Origin: Haemonchus contortus
Taxonomy: Eukaryota; Nematoda; Chromadorea; Rhabditida; Trichostrongylidae
DNA length: 64,000 nt
Assembly: GCA_000469685.2 (NCBI GenBank)
Contig: LS997566.1
Location: 16,854,045 to 16,918,044, forward strand
Reading direction: 5' to 3'
How positions within the stretch are numbered: position 1 is the first letter of the stretch; every line of letters begins with the position of its first letter. A model generated the notes under the pieces. That model was not told the origin of the DNA and did no database searches. It saw nothing but the letters and a program-made list of their open reading frames with translations. This document shows, in pieces, positions 1 through 12,241 of this stretch. A program made the translations under genes and the position numbers.

Positions 1-642
1 AGGGTGGGTGGGTGGGGCTCAAGAGAATTAAAACCTGGACTGATGGTTCTCTCACGAGGTCATCTTATATGGCGTTGTCCTCGTAACCTCGTAGTCATCG
101 CCGCTACCTGAGGACATGACGAAATATGGTGGTCCTCAGGAGATAATGCATCGAGGCGATATCTGCGATGACGAAATGCCCTCCCTATATCGAAAAACAG
201 CACTTTCATCGAATTTGAAGCATGCGAAGGGACCCAGTCCTGATGAAGGGTGAATGAGCATACCAAAGTGCTTAGTGGCACAGGAAACATGATGACCACG
301 GAAACTACCTTTGGTAGTCCTTGAAGTTGATTTTCACACTTCCTTCTACCAGGAGCAATAGTGTCTTGCTCTCTGATGTCACCCTGGCCTAAACTATCAC
401 ACTCTTGGAAGATAGTCTGTTATACACAAGACGACATTTCGGGGACTTGCCGTCAGCTTTTGGCAACAATTATCTCCGGCTTTGAGGCTTAACTAAAGTC
501 CTACCGTGACAATTTTACAACCAGATCACATTAGAGATGCCGCGCGATCAGGGCTCCCATAGAGATTTTCTTGCATCTCATAAGTTGCCGTTGTTAGATG
601 CTCCGAAAGAAACTCTCCTCTACAGAACCGGCAACTCAGCTT
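1..642. other. intergenic, no gene recognised
   Basis: No exon chain, RNA gene or transposon end could be supported here. The only open frame of note (60-299, minus) has no recognisable motif and lacks plausible splice context. The stretch ends at the terminal inverted repeat of the element starting at 643. Confidence 0.4.
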
Positions 643-1310
643 AAAGGCACGGTTCACGATACGAATGGTTACTTAGTTCTTCTCTTAAGAATACTCAATG
701 GCCCCCATGGGTGGCAGAAGGGTCCCTCCCAAAATCTCGAGGGTCAGAGCATGGTGAAAGCCCTCTTGCTGTCTTGAGTCGCTTTTCCGCCTCTCGATCG
801 ATGTTACGTCAGACGAGTGTCAAGGCATTACAGATGGCGAAAATTCGTTCTAGGACCCACACACAATCAGCTGATCGCCGAGTGATGAGGCGATGTTTTT
901 CTCTCATTCTTTTTCCCTCTGTTATTCTTTTTGCTGCCGCGATCCCTTTTTTAATTTCCTACCCCAAAAGGCTGGAGAAGAGCTATCTTCGCTGTAACTA
1001 GGGTTTTTTGTTTGCTTATGCTTATAAGCGGATGAATTTTTGCCTACCGTATTCAGGTATTTGCACCACGACACACACGTACGCAGTGAGGCACATTGTA
1101 TAGCTCGTCCAAACGCCCCACTCTCTTCATTTTTCATTTTTCTGGTTTCATTCTCGTCCAGCCCCCTTTCCAACGGTTTTTTGGAACAATTTTCACTTGG
1201 GAAACACCGCTTTGCGCAGTTTCTTCACGTTCATCGCACTATTTTCGATCTTGTCTTCCATTTTTCATCATAATCTGGACTAAACGAAATTATCGTGAAC
1301 TGTGCTCTTT
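643..1310. mobile_element. ~670-bp TIR element, family 1 (copy 1)
   Basis: The left end reads AAAGGCACGGTTCACGATA. The right end, just before 1310, is its near-perfect inverted complement (TATCGTGAACTGTGC, then TCTTT). No transposase is encoded, so it looks like a non-autonomous DNA element. A second full-length copy lies at 40450-41125, with the same subterminal sequence (a TGATGAGGCGATG block near the left, a T- and C-rich tract near the right). Fragments occur at about 7695-7893 and 31518-31850. The superfamily was not assigned because no clean target-site duplication was found. Confidence 0.65.
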
Positions 1311-2968
1311 GGGATACGCCTCGCATTCGATTTACGTCCAGAATCCCAGTGGATTTTTTGATGCGTATGTATAATATGCGTATGTGGCCACTTACATAAG
1401 CCCCTTTTCGAATTACTACGGGGCCGGAAATTCCTCTATTTTCGTATGAATCGTCACTGATGAAAGTGCACTTATGCCTCATCCCCTCCTCTAATCCTCT
1501 CCTCCTCCCACGCACTACAAATATGTAATTAACAGGGTTGTTGAGAATGAATGACTTAAGTCCGAATGGATTTCTGCAGGCGATAAAAAATGACGATAGC
1601 GGAGCATTTGCCATTCATGCTGTACGGGAAAACGTTCCAGAATGACATTCAGAAGCTTCACTCTCGTGACATTAGCGTGACCTTTTTTGCACTTTCCTGT
1701 ACTCGAGTGTTCTTGAGGCCTTCTCGCAATGATGCTTTCCCTGGGCGAGGCAACACAGCCCTCATCCAGCGAATACCAATGGAATGTGCCATGTTGAAGT
1801 ATGCCATTCCGTAGGGGATCTGCTGAGGGGGTACGGCTCCTACCCAGTGATTGTATCAATTGTTTCGGGACATGAAATGTATACTATTTGCAATTATGCG
1901 AATTCCTCTCAGCACATTCCTCTTCGAGTGCTGGTTAGCTTATGGACTGATTCACAGGAAGGTGCAATTTTCAGGAGCTACCTGATAGGGAGTTTGAGGA
2001 TTTGGCATTGTTTATGCTATCCTGGTCAGCTATCCCGAGCGATGAAAATATGAAAAAGACATTATTGTCACCCACACGACACTGACTTTGCATTGCATCA
2101 TTTGTTGTCGGTACTCGACAAAGCAACACGCCCAGCTCCTGACAAGGATCGAAGAGTTCGAGGAATAGCCTTCTGAAATCAAAGGCACAGTTTGGTATCA
2201 ATTTTGAGTTACCTTTTCAAGTCGAAGTCAGAAAGCAGAGGCTTTGGTTGTTAATAGTGCACTAGTGGTGAAGGGAGCGAGAAGGTCAGACGATAATGTA
2301 ACAATTTTCCCATACAAAATCAACGTAAAAACATTCGATTTCTCTGTATAAGAGCTGTCACCAATATGCAGTACCACTTTTAACAAATATTTGAGGCAGC
2401 TGTCATTGACTGTTGATTTGCTGATGCAAGGACTAGGAATGGAAAGTATTGAGAGGCGGTTCTGAATCTCTTTTTGAAAGATAAGCACCTCCTACACTTA
2501 AATATGACCCGGCTACCTGAAGTCAATGCGGGAATCGTAGCACGCTCGATTCTTCCAAGCCTTTCCCTTCGTAGCGTACATGCAGATGCGCGCTTACGTG
2601 GAACTACTTCCGGTTACCGTGAGAATTCAGAGAAAAATACCACCGCCTGAGTCGACCCAGTCCACATCAAAAAGTCGCAAAATGCGTGAATCTAAAAATC
2701 GCTATTGCTCAGAATCCGTAAATGTCCATCTTGTCCATTGCGGCCAAAATGGTGCCCAAAATGAAGCACAAAGAGGAGCGTCAAGATGTCGATTGGCATA
2801 AACAAACTCAAGAGGAACTTGACTACCTCCCCTTAAAACCCACATAGAAGTCAGTAAATCAGGGTAATGGAATTGATTATATAGCAAATATCGGAATTTT
2901 TGCAGCGACTGCTTTGTTTAATTTCTTATGTTCTGTCGCACAAGCAGCTGTGCAGACGGCAATACCCC

Positions 2969-2998
2969 TTTAAATAGCTGAGATGCTTTAAATAGCTG
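2969..2998 (+). promoter_or_regulatory. tandem TTTAAATAGCTG motif upstream of secreted-protein gene
   Basis: TTTAAATAGCTG occurs twice, at 2969-2980 and 2987-2998, 18 bases apart and ending about 30 bases before the ATG at 3029. The pair is conserved in blocks B and C at the same distance. An AT-rich doublet so close to a signal-peptide start could be a core promoter element. That role is inferred from position only. Confidence 0.35.
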
Positions 2999-3028
2999 GG
3001 GTGACCGGAAAATCCAATCACATCAAAA

Positions 3029-4869
3029 ATGCGTCTTATCTTCCTTGTGCTATGCTTCTTCCTGGTAAACGCCGAATTGGACGGTGAGTTTCTTTGTGAA
3101 TCAGCGGCAAAGCGACGTATCTCACAATCTCAATATCTTATGACCACATTAGTCAACGCTACCTACTAACGCTCAAGAACTAATCTTTCAGAAATTGAGA
3201 AAAAAGTTTTCAAGAAGGTCCACAGATGGTACAACCCAAAAATAGTGAGTCACTCGGTAGGTTCAGCTGAATAGAGCAAAGGTTGTAAAGTTCCTTCTCA
3301 GAGGTGGAGTAAGCAATTGGAAGGAAAAGCACTAGAATACTTGAACTCGAAAGATAGCTTGGAGGAGGGCATTATGGTGATCGATGGAGAAAAGTTTGCT
3401 TTTCTTGATTAGAATAATCCTTTTATCTATCTAAGTATGTGTTGTCATATGTTCAGTACTTACCGAAAAGATAACTCTCTTACGCTAGGAGCAAAGCTGC
3501 TTGACACATTCAATGGTCCCAGGTGGAACGAAACAGAGAAGGTGAGTTATATTGGCGTAAATGAGGCTAATAAAATATTGTAAAAAATGTTAATTAGTGG
3601 GTTTAAGGAAAGATAATCGATAAATTGTTACATAGAAATCTACACCCGCTCTCCGTGTACCGTTGCTCCTATAAAAGTATGTGAGATAGAGCCATTGGAA
3701 TTCCCGGGCCTAGGATGGACCCTCACATTCGACTTCCAACTTCAAAGTCGTAACGGCTTTTTGCAATCGTGTATGACCTATACAATGCCTTGAGATGGCC
3801 AGCCGATGAACAAGCCAGTACCTTTATCCTGCCAAACGAATTTTACCATTTGACCGAACCCGAAGAAATTGAACACTTGATGGTCTTGGTGGGTATGGAT
3901 GGGTCCGACTGTACATGCATGATAATGCACCACTTGCAACTTCACCGTCACCGCTCCCTTAGTCACATTAGAACAGGGTCAATACGCTACCTTCCGATTT
4001 CCATTCAAATGATCCTCTTTTCTTTAGCTTCACATATCACTTCTTTTTTTGCCGAGTACATAGCATTTCTTAGTATCTTGAAAGCGGCATACTGAAGTGT
4101 AGATAGGGATATACTGGGTGGTGAATATTAGGGTTAGCAAATAACATACAGTAGCGCTCAGAAGTATTCGGCCAACTTTAACTTGCCGTAACTTTTTTCT
4201 CAGCGGAGCAAATCGCACTGAATTTTGATATGTTGTACTGAAGCATATTCCACACTACCCAATACTATTTGACTGCAAAACAGCCATACCCACATACTAA
4301 TGGGGAGGCGTTTGTAGACTGTGCTGAAAGCAAGTTTGTGACTTCTGCAGCTATTCCGACCTTATGGACGTTTTTCTTCTCTTTTGGATTCGACATTAGT
4401 GCTCGTAGACTTAAAACATGGCAAAAAGGAATAGACTCCTAGAAGGACCATCATTCGTATCTCCAGTTGATTTTTTGTTCAAGCTCTTTTGGATATCTGG
4501 AACATGATCAGATTGCAGGTTAATAGTGGTAAATATTCACACTACACTAGTGCTACATGTATTGAAATTTCGCTTGATTAGATCCAGTAGGAAAGGAGTT
4601 ATGACTGAAAAGTACGAGCGAAGAAGCATTTCGCCGAATACTTTTGAGCGCTACTGTATAGTAGTGACTGTTGTTTCTGAATGATATTTTTTGATTTTTT
4701 TCAATTTCTAAAATCTCGCTGAATTTTTGTTCCCAGATTAAGGCTAATATTGTTTCACATTCAGCTTACTGACCTACCAGAAGGTTCGCGATACGGATGC
4801 AACCTCATTTACCAAGAAGAGTCGACGAGAGATGTTCTAAGATACGCCTGTCTCTACAAGAAAATTTAA
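3029..4869 (+). CDS. small secreted protein, copy A (possibly CAP/SCP-derived)
   Basis: Five exons join in phase: 3029-3083, 3192-3244, 3302-3393, 3457-3541 and 4765-4869 (390 nt, 129 residues plus stop). Residues 1-15 form a signal peptide (MRLIFLVLCFFLVNA). The mature part is charged, with a helix-like stretch containing RWSKQLEGKALEYL. Its only two cysteines lie near the end, in RYGCN and RYACLY. The WSKQLEGKALEYL stretch and terminal GC...C pattern recall a shrunken CAP/SCP (Ancylostoma-secreted-protein) domain, but the usual CAP histidine and most cysteines are missing, so the family call is tentative. Copies B and C share the exon structure. The long fourth intron (3542-4764) holds a MITE (4149-4656) and an open frame (3769-4095) that belongs to a dispersed repeat. 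A secreted host-interface role is inference. Confidence 0.7.
4149..4656. mobile_element. Tc1/mariner-type MITE inserted in intron 4 of copy A
   Basis: The left end CAGTAGCGCTCAGAAGTATT and the right end, its inverted complement (AATACTTTTGAGCGCTACTG), form terminal inverted repeats flanked by TA on both sides (4147-4148 and 4657-4658). The insert has no intact transposase. Blocks B and C have the empty site, with a single TA between the same flanks (around 27123 and 35927). This confirms the boundaries and dates the insertion after the A versus B/C split, or to loss before B/C duplication. Confidence 0.85.
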
Positions 4870-5036
4870 CTGAGCTGCTCACACGCTCACTAGGCTTTCT
4901 AATGAATCGGTCTTTTTACTGAAAAACAGCAGACAACAAAAGAAGAAGTGTACTGTAATTCTGCATTGATCCAGACGTGTTGTGCCCTCCAATACTATTC
5001 CCATTGTTAGTAAGGGTTCAATGAAGAGCGTAGATC

Positions 5037-6001
5037 AAAGGCACAGTACGCGATAATTTCTGGGTACCCGGTTTTTTGAAGGATAAAGAAAGATACAGTC
5101 TCGAATAGTACAAAAATGACGAACAAAGCACAGAAAAGGCGTATAAAACGAAATGTGAGGGCACAGAAAGCCAGTAAAATGAAGGGTTGCACGACTTTCC
5201 GGTAAAAATGGCGTGAAAGGAATGTTTGGGTAGGATGACGCTCTGCTCTGCGTCTCTGACCCCAAGCGGCAGAGTGCACAGAGGCCGCGTCAGGACGCAG
5301 ACATAGTTTGATGCCCAACTTCTCGCAAGAGATAACTATGCCACTCAACTCCGGATCTCCTCCCGTAGCTCGGTCTCTATGCCCTCGGGTCCGGAATCAT
5401 CTCCCCGAAAACGGCGTGGCGCAGCCGCGTATCGCAGGATTGCGATGGAAGATTGGAGCGTGCAATTTGTGAGGTAGGGACTCCGTTCATTGTTTGAATT
5501 GGCTGGCCGCTCTCTTCGAATTCAATGCGGTCTTGATCTTCGCTATTACAGGAGGAGTCATTCCAGTCAATTAAGCCTAATAAACATAAAAACGAAAAAG
5601 AAAAAGGAAGAAAGATCAAACCTAATAAAAAGAAAGGCAATCAACGAAAAATATTGCGTCCTATCAATTGGCGAAGAGGCGGGGTGAGTACGGTAATTGC
5701 AGTGACATTTGCCGCATGCCGCAAGGGAGAATGCCGCAATCGATGGGGAGAAGTTTCGTTACCCCTATGCCCTCTACTGTCTGGTGTCAGAGGCGCAGCA
5801 CACAGAATGGCGCTGGCACCCTTAGTCTGACGTGACATCGGTAGACGGGCAGGGAATTCAGACGATCCGTTAATGGGGCTCCCATCATGCATTAACTGTT
5901 GAGTTTTTGGGCCCGACAGCGTCGTTCCTCTTACCCCTGGAGACCGCTGAGTATTCCTAGAGGGAGAACGCATGCACCATTTTTATCGTGAATTGTGCCT
6001 T
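5037..6001. mobile_element. TIR-bounded ~965-bp element inside block A
   Basis: It begins AAAGGCACAGTACGCGATAA and ends with TTATCGTGAATTGTGCCTT, terminal inverted repeats related to family 1. It continues through sequence rich in short non-coding frames. The equivalent in block C runs from about 36309 to 37227. In block B only the left part remains, because B ends near 27931. No transposase was recognised. It may be a variant of family 1 or a larger relative. Confidence 0.5.
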
Positions 6002-6883
6002 CAACGGGGGTGACAGAACTTATCCCCGAATTCCAACGCTCTGCGGCGGTGGCTCCGCTGCGACTCTGTGTGTTGTCAAATTTGAAATTCAAATCTCTTC
6101 CTTCAAAGCGCGCGCGGCGAGCGCGACGCGCCGTTCGGGAGAAAATACCAGACCCCTCTGACGGCAGCTCAGTTTTTTTTCCTGTGAACGAGCTAGTATC
6201 TAGGTGGGTTGAATGGAAGATGTAAATCTTTCTATGAGAGCTAAAGCTCTCTAAAACCTCTCCTAAACCATGCTGTACGAGCATTGCACATGACACTTTT
6301 CCGCACTCCAACAGAAATAAGGTCGAATTTGAAACATTCGCTCAATCAGGTCGCCGAGCAAGTACTCGACATTATCCCAGTTGAAGCAGCAATCCCATGC
6401 TAGAAACAAAGACACTTCCGGGTGATTTTGGGGAGAAGTGCCCACACCTAGACGACGGGTGGCGATAACTTTTCAGAAATATAGGTGGCAACTTTTCAGA
6501 AATATAGGTGGCAGCAAGAAGGAGCGTAGTGTCGAAAACAAGGATGCGAGCATCCTCTCTATTCTCTTCTCCCTAAAAATGTGTCAATAAAGGGATTGAG
6601 TGAGTTCGAAAAATTTTTCAACTACACAGGAATGACATAAATATGGTAATGGCTATATTGTAAACAATATCTGGACACTGTGCAAGCAGGACGAGCATGC
6701 AGTCAGTGTCATTGGACTCACGCTGTAGACCAGTGGAAGATCTATTCTCAGAGTTTCTCTGTTTCACGCAAGCGCAAAAAGAACTTGGAGTTCCGAGCTC
6801 CGTCAACGAACAAGAACTATTATATAGCTTTACTATTATTTACGCGAAGAAACGGAAAATAGGGTGGGCACAAGGCATAGGCA

Positions 6884-7694
6884 CGTCATACAATACTGTG
6901 ATAGTTGCTGGGTTAACGTCTTATCAGTTTTCTTTATCAGTTCAACTCAATTTAATTGTTTTCTTGGAAGTTCTCCACAGTCATCCTAAACTTTGATTTC
7001 TAATAAGTAATAATCGCTTTTTGCGGAGGTTCTTAACATGTGATATAATATATCTGGAGAAACGAAACAAGCGCCACAGCAAACTCCTTTCATTCGGTCG
7101 TGATTCCTGTCTTCACACTCTTCGGGTACTTCGTATACCCTAATGCTTTTTTCCCTTTTATCATTACAATCCTGGTTTACAACTTTGTAATGATACGATC
7201 TCTATGTAGCTGAGTTCGTTCGGGCCTGAAAATTTCTCTATGTAAATGACGTCGAGTTGTGAAAAGCTGATTTAGTCTGTCTATTTGGAACCACTAAAAA
7301 TGTGTTTTTAAAGAGATTTGAGGTAGTGCACAATAAATTGGTCACGAAACATTCTAGGACTACAAGATACGTGCGCTTTGTCTCTATTTAACAAAATTTT
7401 CCGTAACAGGCAAAATTTGGCAGGAAGAACGCCAGCAGTGCGAAGATGAAGAGCACACGGATGTCATTGAATTCCCTGATCACCTCAACTATTCGTAGAA
7501 AGTGGCAAGGCCCACTAGTGACAGCACCTTTTACCAGAACATGCAGCATTTTCACCTGGAATTTGTCCAGAAGAAAAAATAGCTACGGAGGATGAGGTAT
7601 TCGTGGTTGACATATTTACGCGACATTCTGAGTACACTAAACATGTGCGAGATACTTGATGATGCTTGTGCGAGATATGACGCGCTGTGCGTAC
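6884..7694. other. intergenic, AT-rich, no gene recognised
   Basis: AT-rich sequence between block A and a family-1 TIR fragment. No signal-peptide start, exon chain or element end could be supported. Confidence 0.3.
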
Positions 7695-7893
7695 CTCGTC
7701 CAAACGCCCCACTCTTCTTCATTCTTCTGGTTCATTCTCGTCCAGCCCCCTTTCTTACAATTTTTCGAAGCCCTTTTCACTTTGAAAAGACCGATCCACG
7801 CAGTTTCTTCAACTTCATCGCACTATTTTCGATCTTGTCTTTCATTTTTCGTCATAATCTGGGTTACCCAAAATTGTCATGAACTGTGTCTTT
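7695..7893. mobile_element. right-half fragment of TIR element family 1
   Basis: The stretch from CTCGTCCAAACGCCCCACTC to the inverted-repeat end (TGTCATGAACTGTGTCTTT) matches the right third of the elements at 643-1310 and 40450-41125. The left part is absent. Confidence 0.55.
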
Positions 7894-7904
7894 GAGATCT
7901 CCTT

Positions 7905-8132
7905 TCACAATCTTCTGCGGCTGATGTTGAGGTTAGAAGCGATCCGATTAATGCTGACTCCATCGTTGCGGTGATCCTCTTCCTGATGATGGTCTTTCAC
8001 CTTTTTGCATTTCAGAGCTCTGTCGTCGAGTCCTGAGAGACGAGCGAAAGCCAATTGCTTCGCGATGCTCCAAATCTTGCATCCACCTTCGAGCAACTTC
8101 TCGATGGTAGATCGGCGCGCGTAAACTTGCAT
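7905..8132 (-). pseudogene. Tc1/mariner-like transposase N-terminal fragment
   Basis: The minus-strand frame starts MQVYARRSTIEKLLEGGCKI and later contains VSINRIASNLNISRRRL. This is the arrangement of two helix-turn-helix segments at the start of Tc1/mariner transposases (an 'I..L...G..I..IA..L' helix, a basic linker, then 'S...IA..L.ISRR'). The linker is off-pattern and no catalytic DDE/D domain follows, so this is a decayed remnant. Confidence 0.5.
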
Positions 8133-8577
8133 AGCGATTGTTCAGTAGAACGGTAAACCAAATGACTCTCAGCTAAAACCGGATTTGGTGACACACATAC
8201 ACACGATAGTACTGTAGAACACTTTTGGTTACAAGGTTATACGTGTTCATCAATGATATTGAGGCTATATACAGGTATGGACCGGTGAGATTGAGGATAT
8301 CGATTATTCAGTCGTGTTGACGCCGATTTGTGAAACCGCGACGAATACGGAAAGCTTAATAAGGGCGTCAATGAAGCTCTCTTGCCTCAAATGAGATATC
8401 CAAAATTGACAGCATCTCTTTGGAACCGTAGGTGCGGAAGTGACGGGGAGGTATGATAGGCTAAGCATTTGTTGTTAAGGCAGATAACCCCCTAGGTTCT
8501 AGACAAATAGTGCCGCAACGCAATAAGCGATAGGCCTCCTCGATGAGGCACTGTTTTCTGGACTCTCCGGGCTCATT

Positions 8578-8910
8578 CTATCCCCATCTGGTATAACATG
8601 CACTTCCTGACTTCCTGGTTTCATTATTTTCAATTTGCGCCTTCTGAGTCACAAAGCCCAGTTTAACATTCATTCTGTCTCTGGTACACTTCGCTTCATC
8701 GAGAAGTGCCACTAACATGAAGCAAAGGTATTCAGATTCGGCCCTTACAATGCTCAAGTCGGACTCGTTTTCTATCTGCTCTATTTCTGTCGCTAACTCT
8801 TTTCTTTCTGGCTTTGATTTACAGTTCCTGTACTCTTCTTTGATTTCTGTGGGACCTTTTTCTAATTTTTCTTGGCCACATCTAAGTTGCTGTAGGACAC
8901 TCTGCAACAA
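8578..8910 (-). other. coiled-coil-like ORF, possible retrotransposon gag remnant
   Basis: A 110-residue minus-strand frame rich in Glu, Lys, Gln and Leu (QQLRCGQEKLEKGPTEIKEE and similar), giving an alpha-helical, coiled-coil character. Nematode BEL/Pao gag N-termini have comparable composition, but no zinc knuckle, protease or reverse transcriptase follows. It could equally be an exon of an unrecognised gene. Confidence 0.25.
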
Positions 8911-9660
8911 TGCTATTGTGGACCTACATTTCCCATAGTTTTCCTCATCTATTACAGTAAAATTTCATCCTGAGGTGTACTCCTTCTTACGGAGCACTAG
9001 AATTTTGAGCGTCTGAGCACTCAGGACGATGGACATTCTATGGAATAAAAGAACCATTTTTTATTTTACTTGCTATAGTATTTCTTCTTTAAAATACCTA
9101 CTTTATTAATAATTCTCAAACTAACTCCAAGTACTGTGTACGGAAGATTTTGTCTGTTTAGTTTGCAGAAAAGTTGCTCCAGGTACTTGACAGGGAACTT
9201 GTGAATCAGTTGATTCAAGGTCTTGAATTCGACCTTATATGACCGTGCATAAAGGGCTAGTCTCGACTCTAGGCCTCAAAGTTGTGACGCTTTGACACGA
9301 GAGTATAATGGCTACTTTAGGTCGATGCACCAAGCTGTAGCGGACGCTGAGACTGAGGGTTTCGATAAACGCTTTTATGAAGAACACGCGGTGGCTCAGT
9401 GGAATTATAAAGGTTATACTATGTAGGCGAATATTTATTAAGAGTGCACATAACGAGAGCAGGTATCAACAGAACAATGAGCTTGTCTCCCAGGTGCCAA
9501 GGTGGTCCGCCCCACCAGATGTGAGGTCGTTAGGGAATGAAATGATTCCCTCACGGCCTCACAGACGATGATACCTTATGTCTTTTCTCACTTTGAACAA
9601 AAGGCATGAAATATAATACTATGTCTTCGTCGAAGAAAAGGCGGGAAGCAGAGGGAAAAT

Positions 9661-9912
9661 GGGTATGGGTACATATGTACGTGCGTCCGAGAATGCGCGC
9701 GGCAAATTGTGCAGCGAACGACAACTCTGACGTCTATTATTGGAGCTCAAACTTGAAGTTGAATAGTTCAGTAGGGTCAGCCGATCCTACTAATCTACCC
9801 TATTCCAAATTTAGGCCCAAATCATAGATGCTGAAGTCGTTCAGATCGCCACGAACTTCGCCGCGCAGTTTGTTTCGCGCATCCTCGGACGCAAGTAAGT
9901 TCCATCCCCCAG
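9661..9912. mobile_element. foldback MITE, family 2 (copy 1)
   Basis: The two ends are long imperfect inverted repeats sharing a CGTGCGTCCGAG-type core and a GCGCGGC(A)AA block, with a short unique centre. The flanks carry an imperfect 8-base duplication (GGGAAAAT at 9653-9660, GGGAAGAT at 9913-9920). A second copy at 49211-49471 has a perfect 8-base duplication, which supports a hAT-like origin. Confidence 0.75.
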
Positions 9913-10107
9913 GGAAGATTGGTCAATAAGTGTTTGGTAATTCTTCGCCATCCATTGCACCGAATGCCACACAAGGGAAAGATCTAGAGCCGAAGTGACC
10001 ACTCGAAGCGAGACTTATACTGCTATGCCCATTAAATTGTATAGCGATAGGTATTGCTTGAGCAGTACATTTGTAAGGAAAGCGCGAAATCGAGATAAAG
10101 ATAGAGA

Positions 10108-10560
10108 GTAATATTACGAAATATCCGTGCGTAGACAGAGCTGCCTATAAAAGGGCATGGATCTTATCCGGTGATGTGATTCATTCTTGCCTGGAGTCAG
10201 TCTCGGATTACCCTAGAACAGGAATATCTTTCCGACACGCGCGTTAGCCTCATCCCCAAGAAGAAGGGGAGAAACTTTTGGTAAATTGGTGCCCTCAGAA
10301 GTAGGGCCAGCACTCTTCCCTCATTTAGTGCGATTGTATTTTAACCTTGGTATTGTACAATAATTGTATCATAACCTTTGTATTATACACTATTGCATTG
10401 TATACCATTTGTATAATCTACTATCACTTACAGATATCACTGTGAAGATCTCCTGCCTTAGCTGTATTGGGTGCCTTAAGGATAAAGCTGTTATTTTGCT
10501 GCTCTGTTCGAGTCAAGCAAGGTAATCATCAAATTACCGCCAAACCTTACGCATTAATAC
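10108..10560 (+). mobile_element. possible solo LTR of an LTR retrotransposon
   Basis: This non-coding stretch has a TATA-like CTATAAAAGGG at about 10144, followed by repeats of TTGTATNATA type and a GCTGCTCTGTTCGAGTCAAG segment. The composition and order resemble U3-R-U5 of nematode BEL/Pao LTRs. No matching second LTR, primer-binding site or polyprotein was found in the window, so this is a weak call. Confidence 0.2.
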
Positions 10561-10878
10561 GTGCATATATACGCATTACTACTCACATGTTATTACATGG
10601 TGTATTGGAAATGAAAAAGGAGACCCAAACATGCTGATTTTCGTCTTCAGAAGATGGGGAGTTAGGTTGCATATGAAGGCATACATGGCTTAATAAAGGC
10701 TGAAATAAAATGTTCAACAACATTACTCCATTTTATAACTGTGTCTTCGCCGCAACGGGCTATTGAATGTGGCCCAGAATCGAGAAACTAATCTTCAAAA
10801 TAGTGTCATCAGGCAAGTCATAATGGAGTTGTATGCTGCTCACAGAACAGCCGCTATTTAACGTTTGCCTATAGCTTG

Positions 10879-11640
10879 TTAACTATTATGCAGGCTTAAG
10901 ATGGCAAAGGAGAAAGCAAAGGTCACCATCTTAGTCCTATTCACCAGAATTTTTTTGCTATCACGATCTTGGGGCTTCGTTTCCTGGACTTCGCAACCCT
11001 CCCCTCGAAAAATAGAATCTAGTAGGAAGGAGACGATGGTCCGACCCCATGAACAACTTTGGAACAACAGCGTCGTCGGTCAGGTAAAAGTTCGACTGAT
11101 TCTCAGGTGACTCCCATGCACATCGCGAAGGGGAGAGCTCTGCGCATTACCATGGATGGTGTGGACTGTCATAGTGTACTCGAGATATTCCACCCTGCTC
11201 ATATTCTTCCATTCCGTGTTTCATGTATGAAGCTCTACAGCGGTTCATCTAGGGTCAATCTTGGCGTTGGAATCACCGGGAACGATCTTGAAAAGTCCGC
11301 TCCTTTCTGAAGAGCCATCCCAGGTCTACAATAAAAGCTTCCAGCTTTTTTTTCGCTGTATTTTGATGTTGGCGCGTATGTAACGAGAACTGGTAGAGCT
11401 GGGACTGAGCCGCATTTCCCTAATCGCAAATGTCCGATACGAGTTGTTGAACTTTTATGCGAATCGATGTTCATGGTCACGCACATATCGACGATAACAC
11501 CTACTCCGGCGACCCCTCTGTCGTCGCATGTTCCAGGGAACAGTTCTTCTTTGCAGTAGGCGATACCTTCTCGTCTCGGTTGATCTGATGACGTCGCACC
11601 TGACCCCTTAGTTTACATCATCAGGTCTCCGAGATACACA
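10879..11640 (-). pseudogene. RTE-type LINE fragment (AP endonuclease domain)
   Basis: The minus-strand reading from about 11600 to 11235 includes ELFPGTCDDRGVAGVGVIV, MNIDSHKSSTTRIGHLRLGK and VTYAPTSKYSEK. These match the order of conserved blocks in the apurinic endonuclease domain of nematode RTE-class non-LTR retrotransposons (GT.D.RG..GVGV, then MNIDS...TTRIG.LRL..CG, then YAPTS.Y). The open frame continues to about 11235, then decays. No intact reverse transcriptase follows. This is a dead 5' fragment. Confidence 0.8.
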
Positions 11641-12241
11641 CTTCCGATTGAGAAGTTTTTGCATTGAAAGTAGAGTTTGCTATCGTAGTCCTTCTCTTTT
11701 TAGGCGGCCTGTATTGACCCTAGAATTTTGGGAGCGTTCTTGCTAAACACTGCCGTATTGGGGCTCCCTCAGAGGAACCAGCAGTAAACATTACTATTTT
11801 TGGCATATGGATACCCACGAATAGCGCGCAAGGCTCTGACATAGGTGATGGATATACTCAGAGTAGGTAGCCAGACTGTTCCAGCGTGAAAAAGGGGCGT
11901 CAATAGTGGAGGCGGCCCTTTTATATGAGCATATGCTGGTTTTTGGGGCTCGTAGGAGAAAACGGATTCATTTCGTCGTCGTCCTTACTAGTGCCAATTC
12001 CATCTCAATTATCAGAAAAGGGGCGAGCGTCCAGTTGTAAATATTCTCCGGAAGCCGGGAACAAACATTGTTCATGCAAGGATGCTGCTCTCGATGTAAT
12101 TTCTTCGATGTCGATCAGGAGCTAATTTTCCAGACAGCACATGCTTATTTTTATCACAGACTACTCATAAAGGCGTTATCACCTGACGGGCGGCCTTATC
12201 AGGGAAAGTAGCTCTGCGGCACATGGATATCTCCCACCTCA

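Larger units (their letters stand above)
1522..6883. repeat. repeat block A (oldest copy of a ~5-kb duplicated unit)
   Basis: This stretch is collinear with block C (33330-38112), and its 1588-5460 part with block B (24601-27931). The junctions are recognisable by the shared start TATGTAA(T/A)TAACAGGGTTG and the shared end GGCACAAGGCATAGGCA. Block A differs from B and C by scattered substitutions, small indels and a ~508-bp insertion at 4149-4656. It carries the five-exon secreted-protein gene at 3029-4869. It also holds a subunit at 5037-6001 bounded by TIRs resembling family 1 (AAAGGCACAGTACGCGATA against TTATCGTGAATTGTGCCTT). Confidence 0.8.

Noticed and set aside
1515..1859. Overlapping long frames on both strands at the left end of each repeat block
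   Set aside because: Frames are broken differently in blocks A, B, C and the inverted copy, with no replacement pattern typical of coding DNA.
3769..4095. 108-codon frame in intron 4 of copy A (also in B and C)
   Set aside because: Similar sequence recurs in 51290-51440 and 31213-31330 without the frame being kept, so it is part of a dispersed repeat, not a gene.
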